Positions 43,345 through 55,224 of a DNA stretch of 64,000 bases are shown here, in pieces. This stretch comes from Chrysogorgia sp. JL179-B06. Its lineage: Eukaryota; Cnidaria; Anthozoa; Scleralcyonacea; Chrysogorgiidae. A program made the position numbers and the translations under genes. The notes under the pieces were generated by a model. That model saw nothing but the letters and a program-made list of their open reading frames with translations, did not search any database and was not told the DNA's origin. The first letter of the stretch is position 1, and each line of letters begins with the position of its first letter. Location of the stretch: assembly GCA_035772405.1 (NCBI GenBank), contig JAYKKM010000047.1, positions 7,412,001 through 7,476,000 of the forward strand, in the 5' to 3' direction.

Positions 43345-44088
43345 CGTCCCTGTCCTAGGTTGCCGTCTATAGTAGTTGTGCAACAATCGCGCAATAGTTG
43401 CACGATTTTGGTTGCAGATGTCGCGCAATAGTTGCACGATTTTGGTTGCAGATGTTGCGCAACAGTTGTGTGATTTGGATACGTGGGAAACGCGGGAAGA
43501 TCGCGAAAAGTGCGCCAATTTTCGAACATGTCTCCTCTGGACGAGAGTGCTTTACTTCTTGTGGAAAATATGCTTATTTTAATCATGACGTGGTTGCGAG
43601 TACGACAAAAACGAAGACCAAGAAAGAAACGTAGATTCTGGGTGAGAAAAATATTTAGAGAGGAGAACTCGTGGAATTTACCACACTGAATCTCTATGAC
43701 CGTGAATATTTCTTCAGGTGGAACTATATAAATATCTGTTCGTTATTTTTCATGCTTTTCTAAGTAAATATTTTATTTACTGTGTTGTAGTTCAACGTTC
43801 CCACACCAGAGCACTGGGAACGAGGATGGCTTCAATGATTTCTGGGTAAATTTAGTCGCGCAACAGTTGTAAGGCCGTTCTGGTCTGTTCTCATTTCCTG
43901 TCGTGCGATCGCTGTAGTGGGTTGCAGAAATGCAACTCGCGTTCACCTCTGCAACCCGGTCGTGCAACAGCTGCGAAGCTCAACTGGGTTGCACGACAAG
44001 AAAAAACAGTTGTTCCCATATAGTTGCGTAGCTATCTTGCAACTGTTGCACGACCACTACAACCATATGAGAACCAGGCTTAAGGTCC
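43345..44088 (+). mobile_element. Harbinger derivative with GTTGCACGAC words and transposase N-terminus
   Basis: Both flanks repeat GTTGCACGAC/CGCAACAGTTG. The right end is CCATATGAGAACCAGGCT followed by TAA. From ATG 43528 the plus strand keeps an N-terminus with an Arg/Lys block and RRFWVRKIFREE. After a frameshift it continues FTTLNLYDREYFFRWNYIN (to about 43735), which matches the start of PIF/Harbinger transposases. The DDE catalytic part is absent, so it is a deletion derivative. Confidence 0.7.
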
Positions 44089-44092
44089 ATAT

Positions 44093-44290
44093 TGAGGTCT
44101 GATAACGGATCCCAGTACAAGTCGGAAGAATTTGAAGAGTTCTCAGCCAACTACCAGTTTCAACACGTAACATCGTGCCCAAGGTTTCCACAAGTCAACT
44201 ACGAAGCCGAGCGGGCCGTGCAGACGGTCAAGAATGTGCTAAAATAGAGCGACACTCATCCAAGGCACTGATGTCTTATCGTGCCACACC
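44093..44290 (+). mobile_element. Gypsy integrase, distal fragment
   Basis: Reads SDNGSQYKSEEFEEFSANYQ, HVTSCPRFPQ, EAERAVQTVKNVLK and LMSYRATPL-like text. These are the second Asp and the Glu region of the DDE integrase core. It continues the fragment ending at 40934 and is itself cut at 44290 by the next element. Confidence 0.8.
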
Positions 44291-44291
44291 C

Positions 44292-45160
44292 TTAAGCCTG
44301 GTTTCCATATGATCGCTACGATCGCTACGATCGCTGCGATCACTCAATTTTAAAACCGGCGATCGTAGCGATCATATGGAAACCACACGCTCAGCGATCC
44401 TGGCGATCGTAGCGATCATATGGAAACAACACGCTCAGCGATCCTGGCGATCGCACTGATCGTAGCGATCGCGATCGCCGAGATAGAAAATGTTCTATCT
44501 CGGCGATCGTAGCGATCGTAGCGATTATATGGAAACACTGGTTCAGCGATCCTGGCTATCTCAGCGATCGGTACGGTACCCCGGTCCCCAACGACATTCG
44601 GCTATATATCTATAAAACACATTACTGTGGTAAGATTAAACGGTTCCTTCATTGTATACATCACGCAAATTTAGATGAATCAGTGAAACTAAAGCATTTT
44701 ATGTAAATATTTTATGTAAATATCTGTAAAATAATTATCTGTCTTGAAGACGTAGCTGTGCCCGAAGCTGTGGGACGAGAGTGTGAAAAGCTCCAAGCTC
44801 TTCTCTCATTCGAAATATCTGTCGAACCCAAAAACGATGTTTTCCTTGGCGCAAGTTCGTCCAAACAAGCTGGGACGAGATTAAGGCAGTACTTTTAAAA
44901 TGCAATCCGAACGAGTTATTTTTACGGGAGGCCGATTATACGTTAGACACATGATAAATTCGACGTTTGAAATAGGCCTTACTGATAAGAGCAACTAGAA
45001 TAAAAAGCTGTGCTTGCGATAGTAAAAGAAAGTTGTCTTTGTTTACTTCGTCCATAACGATCGCTTTTTAAAATTGAGCGATCGCAGCGATCGTAGCGAT
45101 TATATGGAAATATGAAGATCGCCGCGATCGCCGGTTTTAAAATTGAGCGATCGCAGAACG
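44292..45160. mobile_element. Word-filled Harbinger-like element (GCGATCGTAGCGATC)
   Basis: Begins TTA then AGCCTGGTTTCCATATGATC. Both flanks (44310-44570 and 45055-45160) consist of the palindromic words CGATCGTAGCGATC and TTTTAAAATTGAGCGATCGC. The right terminus is not clear; the spacer 44600-45050 has no coding sequence that I recognise. Confidence 0.6.
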
Positions 45161-45325
45161 TCAGCGAGTTAACCACAACAGCAAACACCGCAGCCGCCAG
45201 TATTCTGTAATAGCGGTCCGTAATAGATGTCCGCAAAGCGAGAGTTGACTGTAACAGGCAACTACAATTCTTGAAACTAAACATTTTTCGGTATACATTA
45301 CATATTCAGATTAACATGCAAATAA

Positions 45326-45542
45326 ATGGACAAAATCAAGATATCCCGCTGGGTAAATCATAATAATGCAATAACAATTAAGTCTTGCGAAACACAACAA
45401 TGTTATAGGGACAAACGACACAACCACAGAAACATTTGTTGGTGCTCTGAACATGAAACCTTATTGACCGTCTATGCAGTTATGCTGATATTATCGAGCT
45501 TTCTTTTGGTATTGGGCCAGGGAATTCTCGCAAACACTCAAG
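45326..45542 (+). CDS. Gene B: first exon with hydrophobic leader
   Basis: ATG 45326 opens a 72-codon exon ending CAAG/GTAC in phase 1, exactly what the next ApeC exon needs. Residues about 48-70 (LLTVYAVMLILSSFLLVLGQG) are strongly hydrophobic and followed by small residues, as in a signal peptide. The polar 45-residue N-terminus before it is long for a signal peptide. Translation may start at the internal Met next to the hydrophobic stretch, or the leader may act as a signal anchor. This assignment to gene B rests on phase, orientation and the leader. Confidence 0.6.
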
Positions 45543-45879
45543 GTACTTTTACACCTGTTTACTTTTGTTCCTGCTTACTTTAAAGCTTGCGTCTTATATT
45601 TATACCATTCAGGAATATCGAAGGCATTATTTTGGCTAGCTAGCTATGAGGCTATACAGTAATTGATCGTATACTTGTGAGATTTTCCAACAACGTCTCA
45701 ATCTTTTCTATACCAAAATAAAACCCGTTTACGGCGGTAACGGGGAAGTATATTTCTGAGAGTTATACGATGATTCACTCTTAGTGTGACCATAAAGTTT
45801 TAATGTTTTATCTTTGAATCTCATTGTTCCTAAAGAATCGTGTTTGGAATGAAAACTTATTAAACTGTTGCATCGATTC

Positions 45880-47480
45880 GGTATGGTCTGGACTCTATAG
45901 ACCACCCTCAGCTATACTTGTACATTGGAAATGGACACATTATTAGAACTAAATATTGAAAATGCTTACATGGAAAGCAAGGAAATTATTATTTTCGATG
46001 ACTTCCTTAAACAGGCGAGCTTTGACAAACAAAGTATAGTAAAAGCATTATCTCAATTAATGATAAGATCACCAGGTCTGATCACTCACCTACATTTGCC
46101 ATTCGCCGTTATAAGAATTCTAGAAATCGTTCAAATATAAACGATGTTGACAAATCTACTGTTGATCTATCTGTGTAGATCAAGATACTTCCCTTAAAAT
46201 GAATGCAAAGACCTGAAAATTCGAATTATCTCCAATTACGCAAGATAAAGTTAGGAATTATCTGCTGAATCTTTGCCAACCTATGATAAAGCAACTGGCT
46301 CTGATGGATTAAGCATTAAACCACTCAAAATAGCTGCCTCAGCCATATCACCTTCAATTTGTAAACTTATCAATCACGTATGTCAAAGAATGATTTCCCA
46401 TCTCAGTGAAAGATTGCTAGAGTTGCACCAATATTTAAAACACGGGGAAATAAAGATTATAAAATCAAGCCAATTATTAGGCAATCTCAATTCTCCCGAT
46501 TTTATCAAAGGTTTACGAAAAATACATTCATGAGTCGCTTTATCCCTCGCAAGCGAGGATGATAATCTTGCCGCGGCATGGATCCATTTCTCACAAAAGG
46601 TTTGAATATATATATATATATTTATTTGAGCGGAGCATGGTAGGACCTTAACTCCTTATAAGGAAGTAAAAAGTCGTTTTGGATGATCCGTTTGAATCGG
46701 CCAATATTTGGATTTTGGGCAAAGGCGGCCATTGGCAAGTGGTGATCTGACGAACTACATAAAGAGGTTTTTACGAAGGGTATGCACGTGTGCGTTATAT
46801 AATAAACACGTATGTTATGTATTTAGACTTGCTAATTCCAAATCTGTTTTCAGAATTGAAATCGAGTAAATATTGGCCGAGATAACGTTCAAAATCTACG
46901 AATACGACGAACCGGCCTTTTGGGATTTGTTATCGACAGACGCGGTCTGGACACTGTGGACCATGGATGGGGAAAAGAAACTCTAGGGGTGGGGTGTAGG
47001 GTAGTGGCAGAAAAGGCGAGCGAGGGGATTATTGCGGATTCGTATTTCTAGTGAATATTGTAATGCAACAAATATTTTACATAAACTCCAATCGGTATTC
47101 TGCAAAGGATGCTCAACGGAGTAGGCACTTATATGTATACTTGATCAAATTCTATTCGATCTTGAAATCAGTGGTCTCATTTTTATTGACTACAAAAAGG
47201 CCTTGGCCTAATTGATCACGACATCCTAGGAATCAAGGAATATATCTTCAGCTATTTGAGAACTATATCTGTCAGACCGAAACCGAAAGCAGTTTGTTCA
47301 AATCGACGGTTGCAGATCATTTTTGGGGTCAATAAAAAGTGGTGTTCCACAAGGTTCGATATTGGGATCTCTGATCTTCCTGGTCTTTATCAATGATTAA
47401 TTTGCCTACAGAAATCCATAAATGCATAACAGAAATAAATAAATATCTATACCACTCTGAACACATCAGATACTCCTAAT
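45880..47480 (+). mobile_element. CR1/Jockey-like LINE remnant in intron 1 of gene B
   Basis: Broken plus-strand frames give YDKATGSDGLSIKPLKIAA and SPSICKLINH (about 46290-46380), then FCKGCSTE, SGLIFIDYKKALA (a decayed catalytic Asp block, about 47180), and KSGVPQGSILG-like text (about 47340). These are reverse transcriptase motifs in the right order with many lesions. Positions 46540-47050 and 47560-48120 hold nothing recognised. Confidence 0.75.
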
Positions 47481-48125
47481 GACAAAGCCAAAATCCAGGA
47501 GAGACTTCAATAAGATGCTGATTTCTTACTTTTTACTACAATATGAACACATTGATTACTTTGAAATATAACTATATCTGTAATATCCTATAATTGTCCT
47601 TTTTAAGATTCCTCTATATTTAGTTCATCACTATTGTAATAGCGTAGCGTCTGGCTGCTATTAATAGCTCAAAAAGCGGACAAAACAAACCAAAATTTGA
47701 CTCGCAAATGATTGCAAATGAGCTATTTTCTTTTGTTATGGCCGCAATAGTTATTGGGTAAATGCGGACAAACATGGCTACTGATGTCATCTCGACGGAG
47801 TGCTGTTACAGTAGGAGGGTCACAATTTTATCAGTATATTTTACTGTCACGTGTAACCCTCATTAAATAAAGTTATATTATATATTAATCTGCAACATTA
47901 CTGTTCGACTGAGGATTTTATGCAGTAGGACTATAAATGAGGATACGTTGTTACGTAAATTAGGGTACATATGCTCTCTATCTATTACAATTAGATTTAT
48001 TTAGATAGAATTTTTACCCAGGTATTTTATTGCCAATTAGAGCCAAGACTCTAATTGTTTCTAATTGTTTCTCCGCACGATAGCGTTTTTCTTTCTTTGT
48101 TTTTCTAAAATTATTTTAACTTTAG

Positions 48126-48362
48126 AAACTTTATCAGTTTGGCCCTCTGGAACTTATGGTTTACCTAAGACTAATTATGAATGTCCAAAAATGTGGAAAG
48201 AAGGATGGCGAAAACAAGCTATGGATGATGACGGTGTACATGCAAGTCAGTTTTCATCCAATCTACACATGGATGCAACACTAACTGGTCGCCACATAGA
48301 AAGACGTTTTTGTATCAAAGCAATGGATATTATTAATGAAGAAATACAACCATGGCCAATAG
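48126..48362 (+). CDS. Gene B: ApeC domain 1, N-terminal half
   Basis: A 237-nt exon, phase 1-1, between TTTTAACTTTAG and ATAG/GTAC. It encodes the signature start of the ApeC (apextrin C-terminal) domain: WPSGTYGLPK, then CPKMWKEGWRKQ, and ends RRFCIKAMD...QPWPIG. The next exon completes the domain, about 208 residues together, the normal size. ApeC proteins of amphioxus bind bacterial peptidoglycan components, so pathogen recognition is a plausible role here; ligand unknown. Confidence 0.85.
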
Positions 48363-48475
48363 GTACAAATCAGCAACTATTAAATATAAATTAAAGAGTC
48401 AGATGAATTAAGGAAAAATCGCATACAATTTAGCGAAACGTTCATAATAACAGCATGAGTGATATTAATAAAAAG

Positions 48476-48595
48476 CATAATAATAAAAATAATAATAATA
48501 AAAATAATAATAATAATAATAAAAATAATAAAATAAAATAAAATAAAAATAATAAAATAAAAATAATAAAAATAATAATAAAAATGAAAACTCGA
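48476..48595 (+). repeat. AAT-rich low-complexity tract
   Basis: About 120 bp of AATAAT/AAAATAATAA repeats within intron 2 of gene B. Confidence 0.95.
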
Positions 48596-48977
48596 GTTTT
48601 ATTTGTAAGAAATAGACATTTTGCAACTATTTGCAACCAAGACTCACTACATTAAGATAGGCATCTTGGATGTTATGGTACAAGATTAAAAAGAAAAATT
48701 TCTCTAAAAAGTTAGCCCTAGATATTACTAGATTCCAATATATAAGTTACTTCCCGCAGTTCCAATTCAAAAATTATTTTATATCACAACATCATATGCA
48801 GACAAACCACGATTTTGATTTTAACAACGTTTGCATAATCGATCAATGTCAACAATAGTCAGGCCGTTTGTTTCTTGAAGCATGGCATTCCAATCAAGAA
48901 AATAATACTATTAACGAACATATTAACGTCCCTAGCATTTATAACATGTTAAACAATTAATTCTTAATTTTATAACC

Positions 48978-49112
<135 letters not shown>

Positions 49113-49262
49113 TTTTTAACATACACATTTTAGTCTCCGTATACAGGCTGATTAAACCGAAACGTCCCCAATAAAGCTTTTAATATCTCAGTTTTTATCT
49201 ACTGTCAGTGTCAACATTTCTTAACTTTCAATTACTATGCCTGACTTCGCTTACAACATTTT

Positions 49263-49510
<248 letters not shown>

Positions 49511-49625
49511 TTGAAGAGAAAGTCCTAATATAAATTCCAAAACTTGACTTTCCAACTATTTTATATTTATAGTTTCGTATAATATACAGTTCCAAACGTC
49601 ATGCATTTTGTATTATCTTAATTAG

Positions 49626-50012
49626 GATTTTACTGTATCTACAAAAAATACGAATGTCCTGTTGGAATGAATGAGGGTTATATAAGATGGGATGATGAAG
49701 ATTACCCTCTAACCAAGAGCGAAATTACTGGTGTTTTACCTGACGGATCATATGATGATAATACACAAATATATTATTGTTGTCAAGACCAGGGTCAGTG
49801 GTATGATTCGATTGAACTCCCAGTTAATCAACCATTTTATTTATTACCATACATGTCCGCCAACTGCCAGCGTGTCAAGTGGGCTTTGAGCAATTTAGAG
49901 TATATAACGTATGACACAGAAGATGATAACAATGGCGATGAATTTATTGGAAAACACGTCTTCACAAATCAAGAAACAAGTTTGCCGAAAATTTACTATT
50001 GCTACTATAAAG
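49626..50012 (+). CDS. Gene B: ApeC domain 1, C-terminal half
   Basis: A 387-nt phase 1-1 exon after ATTAATTAG. It encodes FYCIYKKYECPVGMNEGYIR, WDDEDYP, GVLPDGSYDDNTQIYYCC, LPVNQPFYLLPYMSANCQ and KIYYCYYK, the order found in ApeC domains. It has six cysteines, and the CC pair is typical. Joined to the previous exon it gives WPIG-FYCIY, the usual mid-domain sequence. An extracellular location is expected. Confidence 0.9.
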
Positions 50013-50238
50013 GTATGTCGTGCAAATTTCCTCGAGAAATTTTGATTCCAAATGTTATTGCAAAAGAACATATATAATATTATCAGGGTATGCATGTAAA
50101 TGCCTTGGCAGACCTACCCCCTCGTTATCCATGCATTCAATCCACATTAAATCTGCAAATAAAGTATGACATCAACGCCAGAAAATTATTCATTTTACGT
50201 ACTAGTATTACGTGCGTAATCATATTGGATTATTTTAG

Positions 50239-50595
50239 ATTGCCAACAGAAGCTGGAGGACAATGAGGGTTTTTTATATAGTGAAGATAATTACCCGGAT
50301 TTCCAGTACTGTTCATGGATGGTTACCGCCAACGAAAGTCTCGTAATCTTACTCAGATTAACTTATCTCAATATTCCATACTGTGACGAGAGTTATATCG
50401 AAATATACGATGGTATCAATGACAGCGCTCCATTATTGGCAAGATATTGTGGTTTTAATGCAACCTCAGGAAATAAAGTACAAACAACAGGCAACAATCT
50501 CTACGTTATTTTTAAATCTGGTAATAGTTCCAGGAGCCCAGCACCAGATTTAGGATTCAATGCCAGTTATACTGCTCATCGCCGACCATCCTCAA
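50239..50595 (+). CDS. Gene B: CUB domain 1
   Basis: A 357-nt phase 1-1 exon encoding a complete CUB module of 119 residues, with cysteines in CQQKLED, YCSWMV, YCDESYIEIYDG and RYCGFN. It ends LGFNASYTAHRRPSSS. It directly follows the first ApeC domain. Sequence is nearly identical to CUB 2 (55472-55828) with only a few changes (E to K after CD, SPAP to SLTP, N to S), so the two arose by recent duplication. Confidence 0.9.
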
Positions 50596-51242
50596 GTATG
50601 TACTCACATGACTGTTTAATAAGTAATAGATAAAATACTCGCGGCCGATCTGTATGGGCGTTTACTTGTGAGATGAACAGAATATATGATAAATACTTTG
50701 TTTGGAAATTGTAGAAACTGTACAAACAAATTATTTTAACTCCGAAAAAGCTCAATTTGAGCAAGTTAACTTTGATAAAACGCCCAGGTTAAGCCACTAG
50801 TCTCTATTAACTTTGATAAAAAATTGATGTTTTATTAATCAATGCTTTATCTGTATTTACAAATATTGGTTAAATATTAATTTCTTTTGAATTTTCTTCA
50901 TGAATTATTAATGAATTTCACAAATTAACTTTCAATATCTCGTTAATATTTCATGAAGAAAAGACAAAGGAAATCAGTGGCATGACGGTGGTTTTAAATA
51001 TGATAAAAAATTTATTTATTTCTGATTTACATCTTTATCTTTGATTTTCTGAAGATTGATTCTCAAAATTACTAGCCCACTATCAGATCTAAAACACTCG
51101 GGCTACACTCTCGTTTTCGTACCATTTTTCTGATAAAACGCTGCTGCTACATGACAATTTGTCACTGAACTCGCAATTTCGGGAATCTGATACACTGCTC
51201 TGTTAGTTGAGCTGCCGCATCAACTGTGGATAATGTGCTCAT

Positions 51243-51735
51243 TTAATTCATTAAATATTCATTAATGGGTGCACCTGATGAAGGATACACGTGATGAAGT
51301 GTGCACGCTCGTGATGAAAGGTGCACGGCATGAATGGTACACCTAATCGGGTATACCTGATGAAGGGTACGTGTGATGAAGGACACACACACGATGAAGA
51401 ATAAAAGCCGCGCTTGGTGAGAGGTACACCTGTTGAAGGGTACACCGATGAATGCTACACCTGATGAAGGGTACACCTGATGAATGGTACACCTGATGAA
51501 TGGTACACCTGATGAAGAGTACACCTAATGAATGGTACACCTAATGAATGGTACACCTAATGAAGGGTACACCTGATGAAGGGTACACCTGCTGAAGGGC
51601 ACACACCTGATGAAGGGTACACCTGATGAAGGGTACACCTGATGAAGGGTACATGTGATGAAGGGCACACCCATGACGAAGGATACTTGTGATGAACTAA
51701 AAGCCGCACTTAGTGAAGGGTACACCTGATGAAGA
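51243..51735 (+). repeat. Minisatellite of GATGAAGGGTACACCT
   Basis: About 25 irregular copies of a 16-17 bp unit, with variants such as GATGAATGGTACACCT. A second array lies at 56495-56815 in the duplicated segment, and a stray copy at about 52370. Although direct repeats, the units are contiguous with no unique spacers. Confidence 0.9.
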
Positions 51736-52130
51736 GATAGGAACTTACCGCACGTATTCCATATATGGAAGAGCACATACATTGCCCTAAAGAGCATATA
51801 CGTTGTCTTGACGAGCAAATACATTGCCCTCGTACCAGCCTCCTAATTAATTGGATTGTAACCGACTCCAAAACAACAAAGGCCCTAACCCAACCCCCCG
51901 CCTAACGAGTTTTCTAACCCAGCCATCCGTAGCCCCTACCGCATCCACTCCCTTACTTGGAGTACTAGATTAGTAGACTAGTGAGAGACTAAGCATGTGG
52001 GATTAGAAATTGACTGTTAGACGCATGCGCTCAGTAACGTGTTAACAATCCCACATCCAGTGGGCTGGTACGAGGACAATGTATTTGCTCGTCATATTTG
52101 CTCTTCCCAGTCCTGTCCGATATGACCTTA
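51735..52130. repeat. Interspersed repeat with GAGCAAATACATTGCCCT words
   Basis: Shares its words with the repeat beside the gene A CUB exons (1090-1640), followed by CCAAAACAACAAAGGCCCTA, which matches the phrase at 42400 and, reversed, 60437. The borders are not resolved. Confidence 0.5.
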
Positions 52131-52513
52131 GTATAGGATAAATTTTTGACTTATTTCATGATTGAGGAGGTTTTCCAACAAAATGTTGTCTATTTTTTCC
52201 ACCTTGGACAAAGATTTTCCTATTTTTTTCTTCATTTCTTATCTAATTAGTATTCATAGGGTTGTATGCTATATACATCCCGCGGTACATCAAAGAAAAC
52301 CGACTCAATCATGAAATAATATGGAATACTGTACTATAAGTCCATATGGATGGTACACGCAATAACGGGTACACCTAATGAAGGGCACATTGTCAAAGAC
52401 AATCCGTGAGTACAGTTCTTCCATATTCATAGTATTGACAGGTTGAAATAAATAATACCAGAAATTATTAGAATACCGATTGGCATTTATCTTGAAAATC
52501 TTCTCTATTGTAG

Positions 52514-52747
52514 GTGCTTTGTTATACTGGCCATCCGGTACATATGGTCTACCCAAACCGGCTGATGCTGGATGTCCTGAAAAATGGAAAGAGGGGTGGA
52601 TAACACAACATATGGAAGATGGAGGATTACGTGAAAGTAATTTCTCATCGAAGTTTCATATGGATGCAATTCTTAAGGATGATTCCATTACACGAAGTTT
52701 TTGTATTAAAACCGTAGTCGATAAACACAATATTCCATGGCCGGCTG
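52514..52747 (+). CDS. Gene B: ApeC domain 2, N-terminal half
   Basis: A 234-nt phase 1-1 exon after CTATTGTAG. It encodes LYWPSGTYGLPKPADAGCPE, KWKEGWITQHMEDGG, FSSKFHMDAIL, SFCIKTVV and PWPAG. It pairs with 53822-54217 to give a second complete ApeC domain. Compared with the first ApeC it keeps the more canonical ADAGCPEKW spacing. Confidence 0.9.
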
Positions 52748-53373
52748 GTAAGCAACCCCGAGATCTATAACACGATTTACTTAGTTAAATTCAGTTAACC
52801 CCTTAACCAAGGTCATTAATAGTCGGACAACATGCAGTTTACATATTACAGTAAAGGCATGTGCAATGTAATGAATGAATGAATGACGAATGAATGACGT
52901 CATTCATAGGTTCTGCATATACTTTCAATGAAATTACCGGTATGTGTAAGCACTGACATACATGTGTCGATTATCTATAATGAAAACCATAGCTGGCATT
53001 AAAATTGAGTTAATTATTCATTTCAATCATCAAGGGTCGCACAATTGTAACCCTGTCTCTGAGACAAGTTATTTCGTATTTAGTGACCTATAGTGGAAAC
53101 ACCAGTAGATTTTCCCACTGATCTGTTCGGAGCAGGTACTGCATCCAAAATTAAACAGTTTGGGCTTTTTGTGACTTTTAGGTCTTGATTTATGATTTAT
53201 TAAGCTTCAACTGCTACACTTACAAAAAGAGGAGGCGAATAACTGAGTAAATAAATGAACTATAAAAGTTTCATAAAATTCAGGCAACCTAAGCTTTGTA
53301 GTTAAATGGCTGTCAGAGTTAGCTAGTGTCCACTGAAAATCTATTCAGTTGGTAAATGAATGGGTTTGTAATA

Positions 53374-53466
53374 TACAGAGTGGGGGTTCTACGTCGAGTT
53401 GATCAGGGTGGATCAAAATCATCCACCCTGATCCACCCGACGTATAGAACACCTACTCTGTATATA
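53374..53466. repeat. Near-perfect hairpin in intron between ApeC 2 halves
   Basis: TATACAGAGTGGGGGTTCTA and GATCAGGGTGGAT on the left pair with ATCCACCCTGATC and TAGAACACCTACTCTGTATA on the right around AAAATC. Arms are about 43 bp with a few mismatches. It could be a tiny MITE or a hairpin RNA source. Confidence 0.75.
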
Positions 53467-53821
53467 CTGCTTAGGTTATTAACTATTTTGAAGTACTGTA
53501 ACTCTTGTTACCTATTTTGAAGCTATATATTTGTTACCTCTTGTTAACTATTTTGAAGTAACTGCGCACTACACTATAAAAGCTTCAAGCAGCTGAAGCG
53601 CGACAAATTTCGGGGGACTTACGTCTGATTGTTCAAACAATTGAAACACAAATTAAGCCCGTTCACCCAGCTGTGGGGTGAAGAGAATATCGCGGGCGCC
53701 GAACATCCCAGCTAGGATCTGAGCCTATTTAGTATGTAAGTTGTTGCATTTTAAAGTTGCAGGAAAACAACTTCGAAATTGCAAAAATATATTAAAAACT
53801 TTAAAAAATCCTCTTTTCAAG

Positions 53822-54217
53822 GATCTTACTGCATATACAAGAAATTTCATTGTCCATTTGGTATGAAAGTTGGCTGGATTCAATGGGACGATGAAGATCA
53901 TTATTACATATTATCTAACAAAAACGAAAAGTACGGTGTATTACCAGATGGTGTATATGATGTGAATACAAAGATACATTATTGCTGTCAAGACAGAGGC
54001 GAATGGAGCAATTCAATTGAACTTCCCGTCGATAAACCATTTTATTTGTTGCCGCACAAGACCGCCAACTGTCAACGTGTCAAGTGGGCTTTAAGTTCAC
54101 TGGAGTATATAGTGTATGATACAGAAGATTATTTTAATGATGACCAGTTTTATGAACCGCACGTGTTCAGCAACCGAGAAAAAAGTTTGCCGAAAATATA
54201 TTACTGTTTTTACAAAG
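53822..54217 (+). CDS. Gene B: ApeC domain 2, C-terminal half
   Basis: A 396-nt phase 1-1 exon after TCTTTTCAAG. It encodes SYCIYKKFHCPFGMKVGWIQ, WDDEDH, GVLPDGVYDVNTKIHYCC, LPVDKPFYLLPHKTANCQ, RVKWALSSLEYIVYDTED and KIYYCFYK. It is three residues longer than the ApeC 1 counterpart and clearly diverged from it, so this duplication is older than that of the CUB exons. Confidence 0.9.
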
Positions 54218-54799
54218 GTATGATCTTTTTGTTGATTTCGGTAGGCCTGGTTGCCGTACAACTTAGTGCGGCTGGTGCATTTTGGGTAAGTGCCAGGGTG
54301 CCAGTGTTATTTTGGAGCTCGAATGTTGCATGTTATTGATGGTGTGCTACCTATTTCCAGAGATTCAAAGAACAAAGACAATTTCGCCATATTGGATGAA
54401 ATTACAATTACAAATAAGCAATAAGCCTTTGTTATAAATTCATGAAAATGGCGGCAATGACGTAACATGTACACCAAGAATATAGTTGATATAAGACAAC
54501 CTAGAATATTATTTTTTATACTATCATCCACGAAAATATACACTCATCGTATGTATACAACAGTAAAGTCACAGCTTTAATTCGCACCCATTGTTTCCTT
54601 GCACGTAAAGCGATATAAATGCTGTTTACATTTGTTTCGTAACTTACGTTGAGAAACCACTGAGAATTCAGGGGCCACGAATTGAGTTTTAAAGTCGGGA
54701 ACTAAAAGGAGAACCTCTAGGAGGTCCGGGGGCATGCCCCTGTAAAATATTTGAATTCTAAGGCTCCGAAACGGCTATTTCCTGCATTTTGATGGACAC

Positions 54800-55040
<241 letters not shown>

Positions 55041-55098
55041 TTTGCTCTAACTATATGTTGTTGAGCACTCTTTGCATTTCGTAGACCAAAACCTACAC

Positions 55099-55210
<112 letters not shown>

Positions 55211-55224
55211 GAGCACATATTTAT

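Larger units (their letters stand above)
40935..44092. mobile_element. Composite insertion splitting the Gypsy integrase
   Basis: The integrase stops at VPETI and resumes at about 44094 with SDNGSQYKSEEFEEFS. The 3.1 kb between is made of several nested repeats: a palindrome at 41600-41645, a copy of the lectin-unit repeat at 41985-42170, a large inverted repeat at 42200-42600, and two word-filled elements at 42925-43150 and 43345-44088. The ends of the outermost insertion are not resolved. Positions 41040-41600 and 41650-41980 hold nothing recognised. Confidence 0.65.
49988..51735. repeat. Segmental duplication within gene B, copy 1
   Basis: Matches 55225-56825 almost base for base. It covers the last 25 bp of an ApeC exon with its donor, an intron, a CUB exon and the downstream minisatellite. 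Copy 2 lacks part of the 50850-50950 region and carries small indels. Confidence 0.9.

Noticed and set aside
51250..51700. Hammerhead motif from repeated CTGATGA
   Set aside because: CTGATGA recurs only as part of the minisatellite unit, with no stem II and no GAAA at the required place.
51243..51735. CRISPR-like array of short direct repeats
   Set aside because: Units of 16-17 bp are contiguous without unique spacers, and the genome is animal; it is a minisatellite.
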